Positions 1 through 4,786 of a stretch of DNA of 9,414 nt are shown here, one piece after another. The translations under genes and the position numbers were made by a program. Source of the DNA: Anaerolineae bacterium (lineage in GTDB: Bacteria; Chloroflexota; Anaerolineae; JAADDB01); assembly GCA_015486895.1 (NCBI GenBank), contig WFQT01000480.1:1-9414 (forward strand). Reading direction: 5' to 3'. Within the stretch, counting starts at the first letter, position 1, and every line of letters begins with the position of its first letter. The notes below the pieces were generated by a model. That model saw nothing but the letters and a program-made list of their open reading frames with translations. It made no database searches and was not told the DNA's origin.

Positions 1-531
1 ATCCAGGCCAATGCCGAGCAACGTTTCTCGCCGCCAGCACTTGAAGCCGGCGGTCGTGTCTTTGGCTCGTAATCCTAGAATCAAGCGGGTGTAAATGGAG
101 TTTGCCCACCAGCTCAGAGCGTAACGCCACCAGCTCCAGCGCTCATCTAACTTGCCTCCAGACACATAGCGAGAGCCAACGACTACGTCGTAGTCGTCGC
201 AGTTGGCCACCATTTTCGGGATGTAATGGGGAGAGTGTGAGAAGTCGGCGTCCATCTGGACGATGCGATCGGCTCCGTTTGCTATGGCCCGTTTGAATCC
301 GGTGATGTAGGCCGTGCCCAAGCCTCGCTTTCCCTCTCGGTGGATTACTTCCACGCAATCGGGGTATTTTGCCACTAACTGGTCGGCGAGAGCGCCGGTA
401 CCGTCCGGCGAGTCGTCATCCACGATGATAAGGTGCAAATTGGGCAGGGGTAATTCAAATAGGGCAGATGTCATCTTCGGCAAGTTTTCCGCCTCGTTGT
501 AAGTTGGGATCACGATTGCTACGTTCGTCAT
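1..531 (-). CDS. Polyprenol monophosphomannose synthase-like family 2 glycosyltransferase (3' end outside window)
   Basis: The first 177 codons are present and the frame is open at the left edge. Proteins of this type usually have about 240-250 residues, so roughly a quarter is missing. The start is ATG at 531, with an AGGGA ribosome-binding site five bases upstream (537-541). The GT-A fold signatures are clear: the nucleotide-sugar-binding start VIPTYNEAENLP (7-18), IIVDDDSPDGTG (35-46), GKRGLGTAYITGF (67-79), the metal-binding DxD as QMDADFSH (92-99, D94 and D96), GSRYVSGG (119-126) and TAGFKCWRRE (160-169). This set is typical of DPM1/Ppm1-type enzymes, which transfer mannose, or another hexose, from the GDP- or UDP-sugar to a polyprenyl phosphate on the inner face of the membrane to make a lipid-linked sugar donor. 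The exact sugar cannot be read from this part. No membrane spans are seen in the visible portion. It appears to have its own promoter (about 698-726). Confidence 0.9.
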   Translation of the reverse strand, partial: MTNVAIVIPTYNEAENLPKMTSALFELPLPNLHLIIVDDDSPDGTGALADQLVAKYPDCVEVIHREGKRGLGTAYITGFKRAIANGADRIVQMDADFSHSPHYIPKMVANCDDYDVVVGSRYVSGGKLDERWSWWRYALSWWANSIYTRLILGLRAKDTTAGFKCWRRETLLGIGLD

Positions 532-544
532 GCGCTTCCCTTAT

Positions 545-565
545 CCGGCCAACGGTTTGGCCCGG
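545..565 (-). promoter_or_regulatory. Hairpin just upstream of the glycosyltransferase ribosome-binding site
   Basis: On the minus strand CCGGGCCAA and TTGGCCGG can form an eight-pair stem with one bulged G and an ACCG loop. It ends three bases before the AAGGGAA ribosome-binding region. It has no U-tract, so it is not a convincing terminator. It may influence translation of the glycosyltransferase, which is inference only. Confidence 0.4.
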
Positions 566-697
566 GGACAGTGTGTCGTTGGAGCAAAAAACAGATGGTC
601 CATGAAGAAGAGCAGTTTTTCTCAAGGTGACTGTCCTGTAGCGTTTGTGAAGGCTCTCTCCACGGCGTAAGGTATTGCTCTCGAGTGAATAAGAGCT

Positions 698-726
698 ATT
701 ATATCCAAAGGTAGGGTGACGGGAAA
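698..726 (-). promoter_or_regulatory. Putative sigma70-type promoter for the glycosyltransferase
   Basis: A perfect TATAAT -10 box (698-703, read on the minus strand) is preceded at 17 bases by a weak -35, TTTCCC (721-726, three of six consensus bases). Transcription would start near 691, giving an untranslated leader of about 160 bases before the ATG at 531. The -10 is strong evidence and the -35 is not. The glycosyltransferase could also be reached by readthrough from the methyltransferase gene, since no convincing terminator lies between them. Confidence 0.5.
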
Positions 727-768
727 GTGGTCATCGGGGCGGTGAAAGCGCTATGAGGGGCTTCCTTT

Positions 769-1491
769 TCATCGGTGCTGCACATAAATAGAATAAATGG
801 GCAGGTTATGTTCCCGGCAGTACGCCTGTCGCTTGCTGGGACGATCGGCCGTGAAGAATTGGCCGATGCTTGGATCGTGCTCACCGAAGCGCGGCTCGGC
901 GGCCAGCAGGTCGGCGATAAACCTGGCATAGCCGGCCACGTCTGTTTCTACTCGGAGGATGCCCCCCGGCGATGTTAGGTCGGCCAACATAACCACGAAG
1001 GAGGGCGTGAAAAGTCGCTTGCGCTGGTGTCTGCGCTTCCACCATGGGTCTGGCATCAAGATATGCCAGACGGAGACGGAACCGGGTGCTATCAGCTTGG
1101 GCAAAGTGTAACGGGCGTCATCATCACTGATCCAAATGTTGTCTAATCCCGATTTCGCCACCCGTAGGAAAGCGCGCCGGGCAAAATGGTATCGCACTTC
1201 AAAGGCCAGCAAGTTTCTTTCCGGATGATGGGCTGCCCGGTCCACGATGAAACGACCATCTCCGCTGCCGATTTCTATCTCTAAGGGGGCACCGCTGGCA
1301 ATGAATGCCTGCAGCTTATCGATATGCTTTGGCGAAGAGCCATGCCAGCGAAAAAAAGGCGCCGGCTCGGCAGGAATAGGGCGCCGTGGTTGCCGACGCG
1401 GGTCTCCGCCGATGAAACCGCGCTCTGGATGTCTCTCTGTCAGCTGGAGCGCTTCGTCGTCGACAGTGAAATTGCCGGGGCCGTTCCTCAC
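769..1491 (-). CDS. trmB: tRNA (guanine-N7-)-methyltransferase, TrmB family
   Basis: The 240-residue product matches the usual length of TrmB, which uses S-adenosylmethionine to methylate N7 of guanine 46 in the variable loop of many tRNAs. The SAM-binding motif I is EIGSGDG (73-79), followed by the acidic strand end LLAFEVR (94-100). The family signature around the active site is MPDPWWKRRHQRKRLF (146-161), compared with the common FPDPWxKxRHxKRR pattern. The C-terminal motif normally written TxYE reads SKRQ (219-222), so Thr is replaced by Ser and the conserved Glu by Gln. The spacing to the following PIY (231-233) supports this alignment. The N-terminus is about 45 residues of basic, proline-rich sequence. 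The start is GTG at 1491, overlapping the stop of the upstream membrane-protein gene by four bases (GTGA), with AGGGA seven bases upstream (1499-1503). The overlap suggests translational coupling. Family assignment is firm, and activity is likely but the motif changes are worth noting. Confidence 0.92.
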   Translation of the reverse strand: MRNGPGNFTVDDEALQLTERHPERGFIGGDPRRQPRRPIPAEPAPFFRWHGSSPKHIDKLQAFIASGAPLEIEIGSGDGRFIVDRAAHHPERNLLAFEVRYHFARRAFLRVAKSGLDNIWISDDDARYTLPKLIAPGSVSVWHILMPDPWWKRRHQRKRLFTPSFVVMLADLTSPGGILRVETDVAGYARFIADLLAAEPRFGEHDPSIGQFFTADRPSKRQAYCREHNLPIYSIYVQHR

Positions 1492-2168
1492 GCCTTCGTC
1501 CCTACGTCGCCATGGGTGGCTCGCAAAAAGCCGATGAAGATCAAGATAACGCCTAATAATTCCGTGGAGTAAAGGGCGTAAGGCACGCCGATTCGTTGTA
1601 AAGCGCCTCCGAAAGCGGGAAAGAGAGCCCCGGCGGCGATGAGGATATTTCCCACCACTCGATGGAGCAATATCCGCTTACGCCAGAAAATCCAGGCGGA
1701 ATAGATGGCGCCACCGACAAGCATCAAAGTGCCGTAAATGTTGAAAAAGGGGCTCAGGACACGTACGCCGGGAGTAATAATTGCTTTGCCGCTTAGTTCC
1801 CCGTGCGCCATAAGAGACGGGTCTAATTGGGCACTGAAAACACGGTAAGCTGCGTAAATGGAGGCGATTGTCAAAATTAGCAGCAACGCATTGGCCCATG
1901 TTCGCTTGAAGAGCAAGTAGACTGTGCCCTGGCCTAACCAGGCTGCGACTAATATTGCCCCCGCTAGATACCAGAGCCGATAAACCAGATCATTCCAGCC
2001 TAAGAAAGCATAATAGCTCTCTGTCCAAGTACCGATTGCAAACAGTATCAGACCAATTCCCCAGATGAGCATGTAAGGCCGCTGGCCATGCCAATAACGG
2101 AACAGAACGGCTACGACAAAGATCGTCGTTGTCACTGAAGCTAAGACAGAAACCCAGTTATTAAACAC
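1488..2168 (-). CDS. Seven-span integral membrane protein of unknown function
   Basis: The 226-residue product is strongly hydrophobic, with probable membrane spans near residues 5-23, 33-48, 66-86, 92-109, 140-162, 169-188 and 198-215. The longest loop (about 110-139) lies between spans 4 and 5. Basic clusters at 88-90 (KRT) and 163-170 (WRKRILLHR) would lie in the cytoplasm if the N-terminus is outside. I do not recognise the family. The architecture loosely recalls the seven-span sensory modules found in front of kinases and GGDEF proteins, but no catalytic domain is attached. The frame extends back to an ATG at 2231, but I chose GTG at 2168. It follows an AAAGGAG ribosome-binding site by ten bases, and the best promoter (-10 at 2203-2208) would start transcripts near 2196, downstream of the longer start. 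The extra 21 codons also begin inside a repeat. Its stop overlaps the GTG of trmB, so the two are probably one transcription unit. Confidence 0.78.
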   Translation of the reverse strand: MFNNWVSVLASVTTTIFVVAVLFRYWHGQRPYMLIWGIGLILFAIGTWTESYYAFLGWNDLVYRLWYLAGAILVAAWLGQGTVYLLFKRTWANALLLILTIASIYAAYRVFSAQLDPSLMAHGELSGKAIITPGVRVLSPFFNIYGTLMLVGGAIYSAWIFWRKRILLHRVVGNILIAAGALFPAFGGALQRIGVPYALYSTELLGVILIFIGFLRATHGDVGTKA

Positions 2169-2178
2169 GTTTATAATT

Positions 2179-2185
2179 CTCCTTT
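2179..2185 (-). promoter_or_regulatory. Ribosome-binding site that sets the start of the membrane-protein gene
   Basis: AAAGGAG on the minus strand lies ten bases before the GTG at 2168. No comparable site precedes the in-frame ATG codons at 2231 or 2198. The site itself would be coding sequence (codons for E-R-R) if the longer start were used, which argues for the GTG. Confidence 0.6.
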
Positions 2186-2202
2186 CGGCATGGTCCATAC
2201 AG

Positions 2203-2231
2203 ATTAGATAAATCAGAAAGGCGTGGTTCAA
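2203..2231 (-). promoter_or_regulatory. Putative sigma70-type promoter for the membrane protein and trmB unit
   Basis: On the minus strand TTGAAC (2226-2231, four of six consensus bases) and TCTAAT (2203-2208, five of six) are separated by exactly 17 bases. Transcription would start near 2196, leaving a leader of about 28 bases with the AAAGGAG site before the GTG at 2168. The -35 box falls inside the outer arm of the inverted-repeat element at 2220-2410. Confidence 0.5.
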
Positions 2232-2410
2232 AAGGGCCTTTTCACATCTTTACAAATCTTCTGAACTTCAGAGCGAGCCAGGCCACAGAATAACACGGAA
2301 TTTCACTGAACATCCTCTGTATTCAACCTTTTCTGTGTCTTTCCGTGCTATTCTGTGGCTTTTTTCTGCCCTATTTGTAAAGATCGATTCGCTTTGAAAT
2401 GAACCATGCC
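2220..2410. repeat. MITE-like nested imperfect inverted repeat, non-coding
   Basis: Three pairs of complementary arms are nested around one centre. The outer arms are GGCGTGGTTCA (2220-2230) and TGAACCATGCC (2400-2410), 10 of 11 matching. The middle arms are ATCTTTACAAAT (2246-2257) and ATTTGTAAAGAT (2373-2384), 12 of 12. The inner arms are GCCACAGAATAACACGGAA (2282-2300) and its partner at 2341-2359, 18 of 19, around a 40-base loop. The sequences between the arms are poorly conserved. The element of about 190 bases has no open frame of its own. The inner wording (CCACAGAATAACACGGAA and its complement) resembles short dispersed intergenic repeats common in Chloroflexota and other environmental bacteria, which is recollection rather than a search. 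On the plus strand the inner hairpin is followed by six T residues (2360-2365) and could act as a terminator in that direction, although no plus-strand gene is present. Confidence 0.7.
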
Positions 2411-2635
2411 ATCAGAAATCCGTGAAAATCTGTGCAAGCTGTGGTTAGTTTTTTGGGTTCTGGCTCGGCCAGGTTGGGACACGATTGGAGTCCATTGGTA
2501 CATAGGAAACAGCTGAGGGAGCAGGTAACTAGATTGTTCCCTTTTCTGGACTGTGTAATCTGGCGTTTCTGTTCTTATCGTCTCGACCCTTGCTTTTTGG
2601 GCAGGGATTTGGTTGCTAAAGAATAAAGAGAGATA
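2411..2635. other. Gene-free spacer with a short repeat-like fragment
   Basis: The segment at 2418-2444 reads ATCCGTGAAAATCTGTG followed by CAAGCTGTGG. It has the same CCGTG/CTGTG wording as the inner arms of the neighbouring inverted repeat and may be a remnant of the same family. From 2445 to 2616 I see no convincing open frame on either strand, no tRNA-like fold and no clear promoter. A 64-codon plus-strand frame (2432-2626) lacks a ribosome-binding site and looks random. At 2617-2635 the minus strand is U-rich, just beyond the small membrane-protein gene. Confidence 0.5.
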
Positions 2636-2651
2636 GTGCTCACAGCAGCAC
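2617..2651 (-). terminator. Weak intrinsic terminator overlapping the end of the small membrane-protein gene
   Basis: On the minus strand GTGCT (2647-2651) and AGCAC (2636-2640) form a five-pair stem with a six-base loop that contains most of the stop codon. It is followed by a pyrimidine-rich run ending in CTTTATTCTTT (about 2617-2635). The stem is short and the U-tract interrupted, so this is only a candidate end for the MerR-type regulator transcript. Confidence 0.35.
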
Positions 2652-2810
2652 GCTGACTACGAGCGATATTACAAAGACTAACAAAGCTACCAGTAAAACA
2701 ATCAGGACTGCTAACGCTACTGGCACCCAAATTTCATATGATCGCGGCGCTACTCGCGGTTCGGCACTTGGTGATGGTGTCTTCTTATTCCTTCGCTTCA
2801 AAAAACCCAT
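2640..2810 (-). CDS. Small single-span membrane protein (56 residues), function unknown
   Basis: ATG at 2810 starts a 56-codon frame ending in TGA at 2640-2642. The product has a basic head (residues 1-10, with K5, R6, R7, K9 and K10), a Pro/Ser/Ala-rich linker (11-24), and one strongly hydrophobic segment from about 28 to 56 built almost only of Val, Leu, Ala and Ile. The positive-inside rule predicts a cytoplasmic N-terminus with the C-terminus in or just across the membrane. The start lies three bases after the TAG of the MerR-type regulator gene (TAG ACA ATG). There is no strong ribosome-binding site of its own, so it is probably translated by coupling. The non-random layout of charge, linker and span supports a real gene despite its length. 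No family is recognised. By position it might tether or sense for the regulator or the adjacent kinases, which is inference. Confidence 0.65.
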   Translation of the reverse strand: MGFLKRRNKKTPSPSAEPRVAPRSYEIWVPVALAVLIVLLVALLVFVISLVVSVLL

Positions 2811-2813
2811 TGT

Positions 2814-3527
2814 CTATGATGTCTCTAAGAAAGCCGATTCATAGGCACCAATTACGGAATAGAGCACTTCTGACAAAAAAGCGTCTACTACATCTCCAAT
2901 TTGCATGTCTTGGATGTCCGGCGATCGCTCTGGTGTACCCCGGGTCTCCAGGGTCTCCAGCAGTGAACGGCGGAAGAAGTTAAAGGCGCGGACCGTTTCC
3001 ACCAATGAGATGCCGTAGTGGATGCTACTTTCACCGTGCAGCCAGCCCAGATGTCTTCCCCTCTCTAGTATTTCTTCCCGGTTTTGCTGTTTGAGAACGT
3101 ACTGGATGGATAGGATGAAGAGATGCCGCCCTTGCTCCCGCATGCGCTGCCTGCCTTCCTGGTCGAAGGCGTAATACCAGCGCGAGAAGTGTGGACTTCT
3201 CTCTTCGATCTCGTTTTGCGTGTGACCTAAAGCTTTCTGCATGACGGCTTTTGTTGCCGGTTCCATGGCTAAAGAACCGATATCCGTTTCTTCTTCAGTA
3301 GTGGGCCACTGATTCGTTCCTAAAAGATGGGCCACCTTGGCGTTGTGCATTCCTTCTTGTAAGACGTTCACGATGTCATCGTAACGGAAACGACGATGGC
3401 CGCCGGCGGTGCGGAAGAATGGCACATGTCCCTGGTCTGCCCAGTGGCGTAATGTTGCCGGGTGTATGCCTAACAAACGGGCGGCGTCTGATAAATTCAG
3501 CCAGGTATTGTGGTTTTTCATTCCCAT
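2814..3527 (-). CDS. MerR-type helix-turn-helix regulator with an all-helical C-terminal domain
   Basis: The N-terminal 60 residues are a clear MerR-type winged helix-turn-helix: LNLSDAARLLGIHPATLRHW (10-29), then a wing with FFRTAGGHRRFRYDDI (37-52). The rest differs from classical MerR proteins. A variable acidic linker (about 72-92) leads to a helical domain (about 93-235) with a core at ILERGRHLGWLHGESS (153-168) and YGISLVETVRAFNFFRRSLL (171-190). That pattern is reminiscent of the RsbRD N-terminal four-helix domain, but the match is tentative. There is no cysteine in all 237 residues, so thiol- or Cys-metal-sensing as in MerR, CueR or SoxR is excluded. It probably binds DNA as a dimer. 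The start is ATG at 3527, with GAAGG 12 bases upstream (3540-3544). ATG at 3521 is possible but lacks a spaced ribosome-binding site. It has its own promoter and sits directly after the two kinase genes, which makes it a candidate output or partner of that system. Confidence 0.82.
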   Translation of the reverse strand: MGMKNHNTWLNLSDAARLLGIHPATLRHWADQGHVPFFRTAGGHRRFRYDDIVNVLQEGMHNAKVAHLLGTNQWPTTEEETDIGSLAMEPATKAVMQKALGHTQNEIEERSPHFSRWYYAFDQEGRQRMREQGRHLFILSIQYVLKQQNREEILERGRHLGWLHGESSIHYGISLVETVRAFNFFRRSLLETLETRGTPERSPDIQDMQIGDVVDAFLSEVLYSVIGAYESAFLETS

Positions 3528-3580
3528 CAGGCCAACATGCCTTCACTTTAGGTAGCAGACAACATTCAGAAACTATAGAA

Positions 3581-3609
3581 ATCTTAACATACCATAAGAA
3601 ATCAGTCAA
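3581..3609 (-). promoter_or_regulatory. Sigma70-type promoter for the MerR-type regulator
   Basis: On the minus strand TTGACT (3604-3609, five of six consensus bases) and TAAGAT (3581-3586, four of six) are separated by exactly 17 bases, inside the 131-base gap between the second kinase and the regulator. Transcription would start near 3574, giving a leader of about 47 bases. No clear MerR-type dyad is seen between the two boxes. Confidence 0.6.
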
Positions 3610-3640
3610 GGTAAGGTATGGAAAGGTGAAGCGTTCCCAG

Positions 3641-3654
3641 TGCCCTGCCGGGCA
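3641..3654 (-). terminator. Small GC-rich hairpin after the second kinase gene, weak terminator candidate
   Basis: TGCCC (3650-3654 on the minus strand) and GGGCA (3641-3645) form a five-pair stem with a four-base loop, beginning four bases after the TAA of the kinase. No T-run follows, so intrinsic termination would be poor and readthrough into the regulator gene is plausible. Confidence 0.25.
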
Positions 3655-3658
3655 GTCC

Positions 3659-4786
3659 TTATCCGGGCCCTTTCTTGGCTGTGGGCAAGTCGATAAGAAT
3701 GGTTGTGCCGACACCCTCTTGGCTACTGGCGCTCACCGTGCCGTTATGTAACTCGACAACAGCTTTGACAATAGCTAAACCAAGGCCGGCGCCGCCTTGT
3801 TCTCTTTTTTCCCGGTTGACTTGCTCGAAGGCGTTGAAAATATGCGGAATTGCTGTTGGTGCGATGCCAATGCCATGGTCAGCAATCTCGACCCGAACTT
3901 TATCCCCCCTCATTCTTACCCTAATCCTTATGGGAGAATGTCCCTCGGGAGAGAACTTGATGGCGTTGTCCACTACGCGTTCAAATGCCGACGTCAGCAT
4001 AGCCATGCTGCCGGTGACTGGGGATAGCGCTTTAGCTTCTTCCTGGTCGATTGAGATCGACTTAGCCTCTGCTTCCTTTTGCTTGCGGGCGACGGCTGCC
4101 CGCAAAGGAGCCAGCACGGAGAACAGTTGCTTCGATTGGGCCATCTCTTTTGCCGCCGAACCAGTTTGCAATGAGACTAAGAAAAGGAAACTGTCCACCA
4201 GGTACTGGAGGCGGCGGCTCCCCTCTTGAAGGCCCTTTAAGAGATCTTCCAGTTCCACATCCAGAAAGTCGCCTTGATTCTCCGCCAGAAGCTCGGTGTA
4301 ACCGCTGATGAAAGTCAGAGGGGTGCGGAATTCATGGCTTAAGGTGCGTACAATGGCATGGCGCAAGTCTTCCATTTCTTTGTTCATTACCTCGCCCACT
4401 GCTTCAGAGCGCTGCAACCGGGATCTGATGATCACTAGAAGATCCTCGGTCTCGAATGGCTTGGTCAAAAAGTCATCGGCACCGAGCATTCGTCCCCGGT
4501 GCATATCTTCCCGTTCCCCTTTGGCTGTCAAGAAGATGAATGGGACTTGGACACCGTAGGGAAGCTGTCGCACTTGGGCACAAAACTCGTAACCGTCCAT
4601 CACCGGCATCATGATGTCCGCTACCACCAAATCAGGACGTTCTTGCTGGAAGATTTCCAACCCCTCCTGGCCGTTGTGAGCTGATAGGACCCGGTAATCC
4701 TCCAGTTCCAACACATCCTGTACCCCTTCAATGAGGGATTCTTCGTCATCGACAATGAGTATCTTAGGATGATATTCTTTCGCCAT
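3659..4786 (-). CDS. Response-regulator/histidine-kinase hybrid with N-terminal receiver (REC-HisKA-HATPase)
   Basis: This 375-residue soluble protein carries a complete receiver domain (about 8-125): acidic pair D13/D14, phosphoacceptor D57 in VVADIMMP, T87 in FLTAKG, and K109 in LTKPF. A short linker leads to HisKA with the phosphorylatable H151 in LSHEFRTPL, then a HATPase_c domain (about 255-370) with N-box N274 (VVDNAIKF), the G1 box DHGIGI (303-308), FNAFEQ (317-322), and the G2 box GGAGLGLAI (331-339). All key residues are intact, so both the receiver and the kinase should work. There are no membrane spans and no sensor domain: input is presumably phosphorylation of D57 by another kinase. 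The obvious donor is the large kinase encoded directly upstream, whose TAA shares a base with this ATG (TAATG). GGGGAG (4792-4797) lies five bases before the ATG. The downstream phosphate acceptor is not encoded in the window. Confidence 0.93.
   Translation of the reverse strand: MAKEYHPKILIVDDEESLIEGVQDVLELEDYRVLSAHNGQEGLEIFQQERPDLVVADIMMPVMDGYEFCAQVRQLPYGVQVPFIFLTAKGEREDMHRGRMLGADDFLTKPFETEDLLVIIRSRLQRSEAVGEVMNKEMEDLRHAIVRTLSHEFRTPLTFISGYTELLAENQGDFLDVELEDLLKGLQEGSRRLQYLVDSFLFLVSLQTGSAAKEMAQSKQLFSVLAPLRAAVARKQKEAEAKSISIDQEEAKALSPVTGSMAMLTSAFERVVDNAIKFSPEGHSPIRIRVRMRGDKVRVEIADHGIGIAPTAIPHIFNAFEQVNREKREQGGAGLGLAIVKAVVELHNGTVSASSQEGVGTTILIDLPTAKKGPG

Noticed and set aside
2169..2231. Upstream ATG codons (2231 and 2198) giving the seven-span protein up to 21 more residues
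   Set aside because: They lack ribosome-binding sites, and the first lies in the arm of an inverted repeat. Both precede the likely transcript start near 2196, whereas the GTG at 2168 follows a strong AAAGGAG.
2282..2365. Plus-strand intrinsic terminator formed by the 19-base arms and six T residues
   Set aside because: The loop is 40 bases and there is no plus-strand gene upstream to terminate, so the structure is better explained as part of the repeat element.
2220..2444. CRISPR array suggested by repeated CTGTG/CCGTG words
   Set aside because: The units are mainly inverted rather than direct, differ in length and spacing, and no regularly spaced direct repeats are present.
2432..2626. 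64-codon plus-strand frame in the gene-free spacer
   Set aside because: It starts with a non-ATG codon without a ribosome-binding site, opens inside repeat-like sequence, and has no recognisable domain or membrane pattern.
3525..3538. Three-codon upstream frame (ATG TTG GCC TGA) touching the regulator start as TGATG
   Set aside because: The only ribosome-binding-like sequence is one base from its ATG, and chance short frames are common. I would not call a leader peptide.
3376..3714. 112-codon minus-strand frame covering the gap between the second kinase and the regulator
   Set aside because: It overlaps the ends of two well-supported genes in another frame, runs across the promoter, and shows no protein-like pattern.
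3675..4229. 184-codon plus-strand frame opposite the second kinase
   Set aside because: It is antisense to conserved HisKA/HATPase coding sequence, and its composition is what the opposite strand of that gene would give.
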